Source of the DNA: Nitrospira sp. SB0662_bin_26
GTDB lineage: Bacteria; Nitrospirota; Nitrospiria; Nitrospirales; UBA8639
Direction: 5' to 3'
Assembly (NCBI GenBank): GCA_009840285.1
Contig: VXOF01000050.1
Location: forward strand, 1-41,206
Length of the DNA: 41,206 bases
The notes below the pieces were generated by a model. That model searched no databases and had not been told where the DNA came from. It worked only from the letters and a program-made list of their open reading frames with translations. The translations under genes were made by a program, and so were the position numbers. Below are positions 23,432-30,960 of this stretch, in pieces; position 1 is the first letter of the stretch, and the number at the start of each line of letters is the position of its first letter.

Positions 23432-24206
23432 CGCCGGCTCATCGCGCCGGGACCGCCGCAAACGGAGAGGCGACCCGTCTTCGGGACCCGCCGCAGGACG
23501 ACGTCCTGTGCCTGCGGAGGGCGCGATCATTATTTTCGCCAAGGCGCCGGTGCCCGGCACCGTAAAGACACGCATGTGCCCGCCCCTGATTCCCGATGAA
23601 GCGGCGAGCCTGCATGGAAGTCTGGTCATGGACGCCGTGGAGCGCACCAGGTCGTTGCGAGGGTTCGACGTGTTCCTGGCCTGCACGCCCGGGATGGACC
23701 ATCCGTTTTTCCAAACGCTGGCGGCCCGTTATCGCATCCGTTTGTGCGACCAGGTGGGTGAGGATCTCGGACAGCGCATGGATCACGCGCTCACCGCCGC
23801 GTTCAACCGCGGGTACGCGCATGCCGTGCTTGTCGGCACGGACATTCCCAACCTGGCCGCCCGGCACTATGAGCGCGCGACAGCGCTGTTGCAGACCACG
23901 GACGTGGTGTTGGGTCCCACGGAAGACGGCGGCTATTATCTGGTGGGGGCCAAACACCCCGTGCCCGCACTCTTCGCGAATATTCCCTGGTCGACCGGCG
24001 AGGTGCTCGCTCAAAGCCGGGCCCGCGCCGACCGGGCGGGGCTGGTTGTCGGGTTGCTGGATCCCGAACGTGATCTCGATACGTTCGACGACATCCGGGC
24101 TTTTCTGCACGACGACGCGGGATCAGGCAGGCAGGCGTTATCGACGCGAACGGGCAACGTGCTGCACACGTTGATCCAACGGCACGGAAACACTCCGCCC
24201 GCTTGA
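23415..24206 (+). CDS. DUF2064 glycosyltransferase (TIGR04282 type)
   Basis: 263 residues from the ATG overlapping the previous gene; GTG 23508 would remove a basic 31-residue extension not typical of the family. The core starts at AIIIFAKAPVPGTVKTRM, a nucleotide-sugar-binding motif. LVGTDIPNLAARHYERA and VLGPTEDGGYYLVG are diagnostic for DUF2064 proteins, and LLDPERDLDTFDDIRAF is close to the C-terminus. It acts with the preceding transferase. The two commonly occur together, probably building one glycan or glycolipid. Confidence 0.85.
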   Translation: MARSGNAGSSRRDRRKRRGDPSSGPAAGRRPVPAEGAIIIFAKAPVPGTVKTRMCPPLIPDEAASLHGSLVMDAVERTRSLRGFDVFLACTPGMDHPFFQTLAARYRIRLCDQVGEDLGQRMDHALTAAFNRGYAHAVLVGTDIPNLAARHYERATALLQTTDVVLGPTEDGGYYLVGAKHPVPALFANIPWSTGEVLAQSRARADRAGLVVGLLDPERDLDTFDDIRAFLHDDAGSGRQALSTRTGNVLHTLIQRHGNTPPA

Positions 24207-24258
24207 CCGGCGATGAGTCGTTTCCCTGCCTTAGGGCTCCGCCAGAGTCTCCAAAAAT

Positions 24259-24405
24259 TTACTTGTAGCGGCGCCATCTCATGGCGCCTGAAAGGCCAAC
24301 AACAGGCGCGATAAGATCGCGCGGCTACAACTACAAAGATAAAGACACTGGATCAGTCCCCGACATTCTTAATCGGGGATCCAGTTCATATGGTCGAGGA
24401 TGACA
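24259..24405. repeat. Two GTAGC-GCGCC repeats and a nested family A arm
   Basis: 24262-24289 (GTAGCGGCGCCATCTCATGG) and 24305-24329 (GCGCGATAAGATCGCGCGGC) form an inverted pair. 24341-24404 holds a family A arm with a second palindrome, CCCCGACATTCTTAATCGGGG, inside it. GGCGGC-rich traces near 24440-24470 look like a further copy. No gene is supported in 24207-24549. Confidence 0.65.
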
Positions 24406-24549
24406 AGCCTGGTGTTTTGTACAGGATTACCACGCCGGAACTTGGCGGCAAACGATGCCGCCGCTACAATGGCCTTGAACTTGCGACCTGAAGATCCAGG
24501 CGCTGGACTGAGAGGCAGGAGCAATTGTTAATTTGAAGGAGGCACGGCC

Positions 24550-25284
24550 ATGGACCCGAAAGTCGCTCTGATCACCGGTGGCGCGCGTGGTATCGGAAAA
24601 GGCATTGCCCTCGACCTGGCAACACGGGGCTGGTCCGTTGCCATTTGCTATCGGACCAGCGAACAGGATGCCGCTACGACCACTCAGGCTATCGTCGAGC
24701 GAGGCGGCCACGGGTTCGCCGTTCGTTGCGACGTGTCCGATTCCGCGGCCTGCCGGGACCTGGTCCGGCAAGTTGAAGAGCGCTGGGGGAAGATCGACGT
24801 CCTGGTGAACGGGGCGGGACCGTATCACCGGGTCAATTTGTTCGACGAAACACCGGAAGGCTGGTCGGACATGTTTACCAATAACCTGCACCCGATTTTT
24901 TATCTGGCCCAGGCGGTGGCGCCCGGCATGAAGACGCGACAGTACGGTCGCATCATCTCGTTCGGCATGGCCAACGCGGACAAGATGGAAGCCCAGCCTA
25001 TGGTCACGGCGCATTATATCGCCAAGGCGGGCATCCTGATCCTGACGCGGACCCTGGCGAAACTGTTGGCCCCGCACGGGATTACGGTCAATGCGATTTC
25101 ACCGGGCTTTATTGATTCGGGAAGCGCCCCGCCCGGAGAACTCGATGGGATGGCGAAGAAAATTCCGGCCGGGGTCATCGGCGACGTGAACGACATTGTC
25201 TCGGTGGTGACGTACCTGTTATCTGATGAGGCCCGGTACGTGACGGGCACGAACATTCACGTCAGCGGCGGCTGGGGCCTGTAA
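24550..25284 (+). CDS. SDR-family reductase (FabG-like)
   Basis: 244 residues with GAAGGAGG upstream of the ATG. The NAD(P)-binding motif is GGARGIGKG near 9-17. The NNAG position reads VNGAGPYH. The active site pairs Tyr and Lys in HYIAKAG, with the Ser in IISFG about 19 residues before the Tyr, a longer gap than usual. The ending YVTGTNIHVSGGWGL is typical of FabG-like enzymes. It probably reduces a ketone with NADPH; 3-oxoacyl-ACP is only one option. It is transcribed toward lipB, with the TIR element between them. Confidence 0.85.
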   Translation: MDPKVALITGGARGIGKGIALDLATRGWSVAICYRTSEQDAATTTQAIVERGGHGFAVRCDVSDSAACRDLVRQVEERWGKIDVLVNGAGPYHRVNLFDETPEGWSDMFTNNLHPIFYLAQAVAPGMKTRQYGRIISFGMANADKMEAQPMVTAHYIAKAGILILTRTLAKLLAPHGITVNAISPGFIDSGSAPPGELDGMAKKIPAGVIGDVNDIVSVVTYLLSDEARYVTGTNIHVSGGWGL

Positions 25285-25311
25285 CGCGGCTCACGCCGCG
25301 CCCCGCCCCCT

Positions 25312-25458
25312 CGGGAACCTCTGATTTACTTGTGATAGCGGGATGCAGGGCAAGGCGTCCCGGAGCGAAACCCGAGGCTTATCAGAGAGATAGGTGAGGG
25401 TTGAGCGAGGACACAACGCAGCCCTGCGCCCGATAGTGCAATAAATCAGAGGTTCCCG
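25312..25458. mobile_element. 147-bp MITE-like element with perfect 17-bp terminal inverted repeats
   Basis: CGGGAACCTCTGATTTA (25312-25328) and TAAATCAGAGGTTCCCG (25442-25458) are perfect inverted copies. The interior has no transposase and no target-site duplication is visible. The element supplies the last 25 or so codons and the stop of lipB, so it appears to have landed in the 3' end of that gene. No second copy lies in the window. Confidence 0.7.
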
Positions 25459-26188
25459 CATGGCGTGAGTCTTGCCAGTCCAATCCGAACACGTCCCCGA
25501 AACATCGCGCGATCCGGTCACGGACTTCGTTCGGCTCGACCTTCTTGCCCAGCACTTCGGCCATTGAGGTGACACGGCAGCTTTCAATGCCGCACGGCAC
25601 GATCCCGGCATACGGCGTGAGATCGACCGTGACGTTCAACGCAAAGCCGTGCAAGGTCACGCCACGAGTGATTTTCACCCCCATCGCCGCGATTTTGGCC
25701 AAGGGCCCGTCCCGGGAGACGGGATCCCGCACCCAAACCCCGACGAACTTGTCCACGCGCCGGCCTTCGATCCCCCAGTCCGACAACACACGAATGATCA
25801 CCTCTTCCAACATGCGCATATACGACTTCGGACCCGGACAAAAGTGTTTGAGTTTCACGATCGGATATCCGACTACCTGCCCGGGTCCGTGGTAGGTCAC
25901 GGACCCGCCGCGCTCACTTGCAATCACCCGGAGAGCACGCCCTTCGGGCGCCGCATCAAGCCCGTTCCAATGCGCGTCCTTGGTGGTCCGGCCGAGCGTC
26001 AGCACGGGCTCGTGTTCCACCAACACCAACGTATCCGGTCGAACGTCCGAGACCCGTTCTTCGTGTAGACGCCATTGGAGTCGGCGAGCTGCTTCGTAGT
26101 CCGTCAGTGGAAGCGAGAGGACCTCACCGGGAAGCTTGTGACGGGAACCCGGCCGATTCGGCAGCGAGAGTAAGGAGGGAGGATTCAT
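25382..26188 (-). CDS. lipB: Octanoyltransferase LipB with element-derived C-terminus
   Basis: 268 residues. HEPVLTLGR near 60, ASERGGSVTYHGPGQVVGYP and KIAAMGVKI (active-site Lys) followed by LHGFALNV, and VPCGIESCRVTSM (active-site Cys) identify LipB. It transfers octanoyl from acyl carrier protein to lipoyl domains. From about residue 243 on (GTSDLLHYRAQ onward) the protein is encoded by the 147-bp inverted-repeat element and should not be native. The catalytic core is complete, so activity is likely retained. The N-terminal 15 residues are uncertain because later start codons are possible. No lipA is adjacent. Confidence 0.92.
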   Translation of the reverse strand: MNPPSLLSLPNRPGSRHKLPGEVLSLPLTDYEAARRLQWRLHEERVSDVRPDTLVLVEHEPVLTLGRTTKDAHWNGLDAAPEGRALRVIASERGGSVTYHGPGQVVGYPIVKLKHFCPGPKSYMRMLEEVIIRVLSDWGIEGRRVDKFVGVWVRDPVSRDGPLAKIAAMGVKITRGVTLHGFALNVTVDLTPYAGIVPCGIESCRVTSMAEVLGKKVEPNEVRDRIARCFGDVFGLDWQDSRHAGTSDLLHYRAQGCVVSSLNPHLSL

Positions 26189-26275
26189 CGATTGCCGATC
26201 TTACGCCCGCTCCACTGCGGGACGCAAAAGCGCGTACCCATCATGCGAGGTTTCGCCCCCGCGGGAGAAAGAAAA

Positions 26276-26342
26276 GACGCTGGATCTTTATAGATTGTCT
26301 GGATCCCTGATCAAGTCAGGGACAAGCGTCGAGGATGACAGA
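26276..26342. repeat. Nested family A arms and a family B fragment nearby
   Basis: CTGGATC and GTCGAGGATGACAG flank an inner CTGGATCCCTGATCAAGTCA with GGGACAAG. About 26243-26263 reads GCGAGGTTTCGCCCCCGCGG, a trace of the family B 5' hairpin. Confidence 0.65.
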
Positions 26343-26380
26343 CAAGTGCAATAAAGAAACTCGATGCTATCGCGCCATGG

Positions 26381-26580
26381 CCCGGCGCCTTCGGGCGTGG
26401 CTGCGCCCCGGTTCCGCAAACTCTATTGGGGGGCGAGGACTGTCTGAGCGAAGCGAGTTCCGCAGCCCACGCAAGCGGGACGGGGGCAAAGGCACCCGGA
26501 GGGCCACGCCCGGGCGCCAATGGTTTTGGGTCCTTTTGCCGAAACAAAAGGACCTCGTCGTGCGGGGGCGACACCCCGCA
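26381..26580 (-). repeat. Family B structured repeat, full length (copy B5)
   Basis: 200 bp, reverse orientation. The middle stem is GCCCCCGTCCCGC with GCGGAACCGGGGC, carrying two mismatches but an extra GC closing pair. It abuts the terminator of the histone-like gene, separated by a few A residues. Confidence 0.88.
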
Positions 26581-26615
26581 AAAAAACGGCGGAAGAAGGA
26601 ACCCTTCTTCCGCCG
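26581..26615 (-). terminator. Rho-independent terminator of histone-like gene 1
   Basis: A perfect 13-bp stem CGGCGGAAGAAGG/CCTTCTTCCGCCG (26587-26599 and 26603-26615, 3-base loop) followed on the minus strand by TTTTTT. Confidence 0.92.
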
Positions 26616-26637
26616 CGTGTGCAACATGGAAGAAAAT

Positions 26638-26772
26638 CTATTTCTTTTTCTTAGCCGGGGCTTTCTTCTTCGCGGCCTTCTTAGCCGGGGCCTTCTTCTT
26701 GGCAGCCTTCTTCGCTGGCGCTTTTTTCTTGGCAGCCTTTTTGGCCGGGGCTTTCTTCTTAGCTGTTGCCAA
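26638..26772 (-). CDS. Lys/Ala-repeat histone H1-like protein, copy 1 (TTG start)
   Basis: 44 residues, beginning MATAKKKAPAKKAAKKKAPA and made of about four repeats of KKAPAKKAAK, ending in KKKK. It resembles the C-terminal tails of eukaryotic histone H1 and bacterial nucleoid proteins such as AlgP or Hc1-like proteins, and should bind DNA or RNA by charge. The start is TTG, chosen because AAAGGAGGTGAG lies just upstream and the next gene has the same arrangement. There is no ATG in frame. A strong terminator follows. It is shorter than the second copy by 15 residues, a difference in repeat number. Confidence 0.82.
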   Translation of the reverse strand: MATAKKKAPAKKAAKKKAPAKKAAKKKAPAKKAAKKKAPAKKKK

Positions 26773-27085
26773 TAGTCTCACCTCCTTTCAGGTCTTCTTC
26801 GAGACTACGTCTTACTCTTTCATCACAGCAAAGCATAAAACCCTATGCGCTTCTTACGCCTGTACACAATTTTTTTCAATCCCCTTTTTTCGTGACACAC
26901 GGTTGTCAATCGTCGCACGGAAGAACGACGTTCATTGATAGACGTCATCCGAATCGCTCTTCATGTCACACGGCAGACGTTGTCCGGCAACGTCGCATCA
27001 TTTCGTTATTGTGAACAACGATGCAGAGGTCGTGGCGTGATCGCCATCGCGTTTTGACTCTTGAAAAGATGTGCAGAAAGGCTGA
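26773..27085. promoter_or_regulatory. Gap between histone-like genes, with an inverted repeat
   Basis: GACGTTG and CAACGTC (26976-26994) form a perfect 7-bp inverted repeat with a TCCGG spacer, and related GACGT motifs lie at about 26930 and 26941. No gene is supported. The region must hold the promoter of copy 1, but I could not place it. GACGT-containing sites might be an operator. Confidence 0.4.
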
Positions 27086-27111
27086 CTGGGAGTAGACGAA
27101 TCTACTCCCAG
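27086..27111 (-). terminator. Hairpin downstream of histone-like gene 2
   Basis: A perfect 11-bp stem CTGGGAGTAGA/TCTACTCCCAG with a CGAA loop, 25 bp after the stop codon. The T run that follows on the minus strand is weak. Confidence 0.65.
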
Positions 27112-27136
27112 CAGTGTCGTTAAGCGGAGAGAAGGA

Positions 27137-27316
27137 TTACTTCTTCTTTTTGGCGGGAGCTTTCTTCTTCGCAGCCTTCTTGGCCGGTGCCTTCTTCTTG
27201 GCAGCTTTCTTGGCGGGAGCTTTCTTCTTGGCAGCCTTCTTAGCCGGTGCCTTCTTCTTTGCAGCTTTCTTCTTGGCAGCCTTCTTAGCCGGTGCCTTCT
27301 TCTTTGCTGTTGCCAA
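27137..27316 (-). CDS. Lys/Ala-repeat histone H1-like protein, copy 2 (TTG start)
   Basis: 59 residues with the same start MATAKKKAPAKKAAKKK and the same ending as copy 1, with one extra AAKKK unit and one more repeat. The TTG start is supported by AAGGAGGTGAG placed exactly as in copy 1; the conservation extends through the ribosome-binding site, so the two genes arose by duplication. Function is probably DNA compaction or nucleoid organisation. The gene lies 79 bp downstream of the HARE-HTH gene on the same strand and may be cotranscribed with it. Confidence 0.85.
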   Translation of the reverse strand: MATAKKKAPAKKAAKKKAAKKKAPAKKAAKKKAPAKKAAKKKAPAKKAAKKKAPAKKKK

Positions 27317-27395
27317 AAGTCTCACCTCCTTCCAGCGTTGCGGCAATGATGATGAACGACACTCTTGTTCATCGAGTCACGCGCGTCCGGACTTG

Positions 27396-27926
27396 TCATC
27401 CGGACGCGTTCACGGACTTTTCGGTTGACTCCACGTTAGCAAAAGTATTCGGTCCAACTTTTTTGAAACGGGGGTCTCGTTTGAGCGAGGTCGCAATCGA
27501 CGTCACGGGTGTTTTTCCTCTGATCTGCATCCCACCCTCAAGGAGACGCTGACACAATTCTTTGGCATGCATGGGTCCTCGCGTTTCCCGGAAAATGATG
27601 AACGCGGCGTCCGGAACGCTCATCCCGACGTATTTGCTGCGCCCCAGAAGAATTTCCTTGGATTGATCCGTGACATCCGTGACCGGTAATGGTGGGGCGC
27701 CCGTTTCATCCGAAATGATTTGGCTGGAGAGACTGGCCAATTTCGCTTTGTCCGCTTCAACTCGATATAACGTCTTTGCCAACTCCAAGTATTTCTCAAT
27801 GGTCGCAATTTCTTCATTGAGTCTCTCCCTCTTCTTCTTGAAGTCCTTGAGCTTGGTTTCATACGCAGTTATGCGCTGTTCCAAGCCGACGATAATATCC
27901 TTGATTTCATCTTTGATTTCTTCCAT
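27396..27926 (-). CDS. Coiled-coil protein with C-terminal HARE-HTH-type winged helix
   Basis: 176 residues. Residues 1-70 are a charged coiled coil (EEIKDEIKDIIVGLEQRI and following heptads). Residues about 101-163 match the HARE-HTH winged helix: MSVPDAAFIIFRETRGPMHA, KELCQRLLEGG, then TSLKRDPRFKKVGPNTFA. This domain, known from HB1/ASXL proteins and restriction endonucleases, binds DNA or links modification systems to transcription. Here it stands alone with a dimerising helix, so a DNA-binding or regulatory role is likely. An apparent operator covers its promoter. It precedes the histone-like genes on the same strand, so it may regulate them or act with them on the nucleoid. Confidence 0.78.
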   Translation of the reverse strand: MEEIKDEIKDIIVGLEQRITAYETKLKDFKKKRERLNEEIATIEKYLELAKTLYRVEADKAKLASLSSQIISDETGAPPLPVTDVTDQSKEILLGRSKYVGMSVPDAAFIIFRETRGPMHAKELCQRLLEGGMQIRGKTPVTSIATSLKRDPRFKKVGPNTFANVESTEKSVNASG

Positions 27927-27929
27927 GTC

Positions 27930-27982
27930 AAAAGCAAGCTTGATTTTTGCTTGCTTTTATCATTTCTTTAAAAGCAAGTCAA
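27930..27982 (-). promoter_or_regulatory. Promoter overlapped by three AAAAGCAAG boxes
   Basis: On the minus strand TTGACT (27977-27982) and TAAAAG (27954-27959) are 17 bp apart. AAAAGCAAGC (27930-27939) and GCTTGCTTTT (27949-27958) form a perfect inverted pair over the -10 and start site, and a third AAAAGCAAG (27970-27978) touches the -35. This looks like an operator, probably for autoregulation. Confidence 0.6.
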
Positions 27983-28169
27983 TATGAAATGTTTGCATTT
28001 TTATTAACATATAAATGAGTCAATTTTCCTGACAATATAGTTTTTTTAGTTTACGTCATACACCCACTATATGAACTTGCTGTCATGTAATATTTCTAAG
28101 CCTATATTTGGTGTTATTAGTCATAGCTCTACAAAATCCAGTGTCGTTATTTTTTCAAAGCAGAAACCA

Positions 28170-28207
28170 CAAAGACACTGGATGCCCGATCGTGGTCGGG
28201 CATAACC
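28170..28207. repeat. Family A single arm
   Basis: CACTGGATGCCCGATCGTGG followed by TCGGGCATAAC; the end is CATAAC where other arms have ATGACAG. The stretch 27983-28169 is AT-rich with no supported gene. Confidence 0.65.
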
Positions 28208-28226
28208 ATAAATGCGAATGCCTAAT

Positions 28227-28455
28227 CCCGGCGCCTGCGGGCGGGGCTGCGCCCCGGTCCCAAGAACTCTATGTGGGGGCGAGGACTGTCCGAGCGCCCT
28301 TCGACTCCAGGCGCGTGGCGCCTTACGCTCAGGGTGACCGGAGAAGCACCCGTTCGTCCTGAGCCCTTCGACTGCGCTCAGGACAGGCGTAGCGTTAGCG
28401 AAGTCGAAGGAAGCAGAGCGAAGGAACCTCGTCGTGCGGGGGCGAAACCCCGCAT
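28227..28455 (-). repeat. Family B repeat rearranged by REP-like inserts (copy B6)
   Basis: Both ends of family B are present (CCCGGCGCCTGCGGGCGGGG at the left, the GGGGCGAAACCCCGC hairpin at the right). The middle is replaced by REP-like DNA with CGACTGCGCTCAGGACAGG and related motifs. This shows insertion of family C into B followed by loss of B sequence. Confidence 0.75.
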
Positions 28456-28533
28456 GAACCTCTCTGGTTGGGTGTGTTGTCGTACATTTCCAGCCTGTGA
28501 TAGGGTTTTTTTAGTCCTCAACCCGTCCTTGCC

Positions 28534-29607
28534 ATGACCCCGCCAACCCCGACCAATCTCGTTGCGCTCGATTTTGCGAATATGGCTTCCCTGGTGGCCC
28601 GGTTGGGATGGCCATCCTATCGGACCAGGCAAATCCTCCGGTGGATCTACCAACACCGGATTCAAGACATCGCCGGGATGAGCAATCTTTCACTTCTGGA
28701 TCGGGAGATGCTGGGACGAGAAGCCGTTCTTGAACGGTTGGCGTCGCCCACGCTTTTCCAAAGCGCGGATGGGACCAAGAAATTCCTGTTTTCCCTGAAA
28801 GACGGGTTGACCGTGGAGAGCGTACTGATCCCGGATGGAGAGCGGTTGACTCAATGCGTGTCAACCCAGGTCGGGTGCACCCTGGATTGCGGGTTCTGCG
28901 TAACCGGGCAAATGGGGCTCAAGCGGAACCTCAAGGCACATGAAATTGTCGATCAGATTTTGACGGCCCAGGATCAACTCCGACCCGGCGACCGGATCTC
29001 GTCCCTGGTGTTCATGGGCATGGGCGAACCGTTGGCGAATTTCGATGAACTGTCGGAGGCCCTCATCCGGCTGACCGATACCGAATGGGGTGTGGGCTTT
29101 CCCAAACGACGCATCACGATTTCAACGGCGGGGTTTTCGCCACGATTTCACGACGTCGCCCAGCTCGGCGTGAACCTGGCCGTATCGCTGAACGCCACGA
29201 CGTCCGAGCAGCGAGACCGGCTCATGCCGATGATGAATCGCTTACACCCCCTGCCCGACCTTCTCGAGGCATGCCGCGCGTATCCCGTCCCGGCGAACCG
29301 TTACCTGACGTTCGAATACGTGTTGTTACAAGGAGAGAACGATTCCGCTGCCGACGCCGCCCGCTTGAGCCGGCTGCTTCACGGCATTCGGTGCAAAATC
29401 AATCTGATCCCCTTCAACGAATTTCCGAACAGCCCGTTCCGCCGGCCGGCGGACCCCGTCATTGCGGCGTTCCAAACGATCCTCCGGCAGAAAGGCTATG
29501 ACGTGTTCGTCAGACAGAATCGTGGGCGTGACGTCTTGGGCGCCTGCGGCCAACTCGGAACCCTGCCCGTGCGAACGGCGCCCGCGTCTCTTTCCATAGG
29601 AACCTGA
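28534..29607 (+). CDS. rlmN: Dual-specificity 23S rRNA/tRNA adenine C2-methyltransferase RlmN
   Basis: 357 residues. The radical SAM motif CTLDCGFC gives Cys115, Cys119 and Cys122. MGMGEPLANFD near 165-175 and ISTAGFSPRF are family motifs. The C-terminal ACGQLG supplies the resolving Cys338; Cys338 and the other family cysteine carry the methylene transfer. RlmN methylates A2503 of 23S rRNA and A37 of some tRNAs. The stop codon TGA overlaps the ATG of the next gene by one base, so larE is translationally coupled. The start ATG sits 78 bp after family B; no clear ribosome-binding site is seen. Confidence 0.95.
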   Translation: MTPPTPTNLVALDFANMASLVARLGWPSYRTRQILRWIYQHRIQDIAGMSNLSLLDREMLGREAVLERLASPTLFQSADGTKKFLFSLKDGLTVESVLIPDGERLTQCVSTQVGCTLDCGFCVTGQMGLKRNLKAHEIVDQILTAQDQLRPGDRISSLVFMGMGEPLANFDELSEALIRLTDTEWGVGFPKRRITISTAGFSPRFHDVAQLGVNLAVSLNATTSEQRDRLMPMMNRLHPLPDLLEACRAYPVPANRYLTFEYVLLQGENDSAADAARLSRLLHGIRCKINLIPFNEFPNSPFRRPADPVIAAFQTILRQKGYDVFVRQNRGRDVLGACGQLGTLPVRTAPASLSIGT

Positions 29608-30434
29608 TGCAAGACCTGCACCTGCTCCCCGTTTCCCGGGACCTCCAAGCCAAAACAGCCACGCTGCTAGACTGCTTTGAGGGGTTGAATGGCGTTCTGG
29701 TCGCGTTTTCCGGAGGCGTGGACAGTACCCTTGTGCTCAAGATCGCCGCGGAGGTGTTGGGCGCCCGTGCTACCGCCGTCACCGCGGCGTCTCCCACCCT
29801 GCCACAGGAAGAGTTGAAGGCCGTCCGTCAATTGTGTGAGGAAATCGGGACGCCGCTGATCGTGGCCTCCACGAATCAACTGGACGTCGAGGAGTTCGTC
29901 CGCAACGACTCGCTGCGATGCTATCATTGCAAGACCGATTTGTACCGGCTGTTGGCTCCCATCCAACAGGAAACGGGCATTGCCACGATCGTCGACGGCG
30001 CCCACGTGGACGACCTGGGCGATGACCGGCCGGGGATGCAAGCAGCCCGGGAATTCGGGGTCCGCAGTCCGCTGGTGGAAGCCGGGTTCCGCAAGGCCGA
30101 CGTCCGCGCCCTGGCCAAAGCCCTGGGCCTCTCCAACTGGGACAAGCCCGCGGCCGCGTGTCTGTCCTCTCGTATTCCGCGAGGGATAAAAATTACCGAA
30201 GAGAAATTACGGCGGATCGAGCAGGCCGAACGGTTGTTGAAGGAAGACGGGTTCCGGCAGGTGCGGGTCCGCGATCATGACGGCATGGCCCGCGTCGAGG
30301 TGGACCCGACAGAGCTTTCCGCGTTGCTCGAGCCCGTACGGCGCGACCGTATCACCCGGGGCCTGAAAGCCCTCGGGTTTCAATTCGTCACGTTGGACCT
30401 GGAAGGCTACCGCCCGGGCGGAAGCGTGAGATAA
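29607..30434 (+). CDS. larE: LarE-type ATP-dependent sulfur transferase (PP-loop)
   Basis: 275 residues. The PP-loop FSGGVDSTLVLK gives SGGVDS at 35-40. RCYHCKTDLY carries Cys105 and Cys108, and PAAACLSSRIPRG carries Cys185 at the site of the sacrificial Cys176 of Lactobacillus LarE. LarE adenylates the pyridinium dicarboxylate precursor and donates sulfur in building the nickel-pincer cofactor of lactate racemase-type enzymes. larB, larC and larA are not in the window. It follows rlmN with a one-base overlap and ends 4 bp from the convergent atpF stop. Confidence 0.9.
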   Translation: MQDLHLLPVSRDLQAKTATLLDCFEGLNGVLVAFSGGVDSTLVLKIAAEVLGARATAVTAASPTLPQEELKAVRQLCEEIGTPLIVASTNQLDVEEFVRNDSLRCYHCKTDLYRLLAPIQQETGIATIVDGAHVDDLGDDRPGMQAAREFGVRSPLVEAGFRKADVRALAKALGLSNWDKPAAACLSSRIPRGIKITEEKLRRIEQAERLLKEDGFRQVRVRDHDGMARVEVDPTELSALLEPVRRDRITRGLKALGFQFVTLDLEGYRPGGSVR

Positions 30435-30438
30435 GGTG

Positions 30439-30948
30439 TTACTTCTGGGATTCGCCGGCGGCTACGGCTTGGACGGCTTCCCGGGCGAGGCGCTTGTGAT
30501 CGTCGTCCGACAGACTTCTCGCCAGGACTTTTTCCGCCACCGTCAACGCCAGGTCCGCGGCTTCGTTCCGAATATCCTGCAGGGCTTTTCGCCGTTCCCG
30601 CTCGATTTCCTGCGTCGTCTCAGCCTGGATCCGTTCCGACTCGGTGCGTAGCCGTTGCTCGTTCTCTTCCAGCAGCCGTTGAGCCTTGGCTTTCGCGTCC
30701 GCCACGATCGCCTCGGCTTCCTGCGCCGCACCGTTCAGCTTCGCTTCGTAGTCGGCCAAGCGTTGTTCGGCCGTCAGCCGGTTCTGTTCCGCTTGCTCGA
30801 TACTGTCACGAATCTTGCGTTCACGCGTTTCCAAGGCCTCCAGGATCGGCGGGAACGCAAATTTGTACAGGACCCAGAGCAGGATGCCGAATGAGACGAC
30901 TTCCCAAAAAATCAGGGACGAAAAGAAATGGACGTCAAATTGAGGCAT
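30439..30948 (-). CDS. atpF: F0F1 ATP synthase subunit b
   Basis: 169 residues. A single membrane helix near 9-28 (LIFWEVVSFGILLWVLYKF) is followed by the long, charged, coiled-coil stalk (ALETRERKIRDSIEQAEQNR and later repeats). The length is that of classical b subunits. It forms the peripheral stalk joining a to F1 delta. The order a, c, b on this strand is that of the atp operon, but delta, alpha, gamma, beta and epsilon do not follow: the gene ends the cluster, 4 bp from the convergent larE stop. Confidence 0.95.
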   Translation of the reverse strand: MPQFDVHFFSSLIFWEVVSFGILLWVLYKFAFPPILEALETRERKIRDSIEQAEQNRLTAEQRLADYEAKLNGAAQEAEAIVADAKAKAQRLLEENEQRLRTESERIQAETTQEIERERRKALQDIRNEAADLALTVAEKVLARSLSDDDHKRLAREAVQAVAAGESQK

Positions 30949-30960
30949 GGCATTCGCGTC

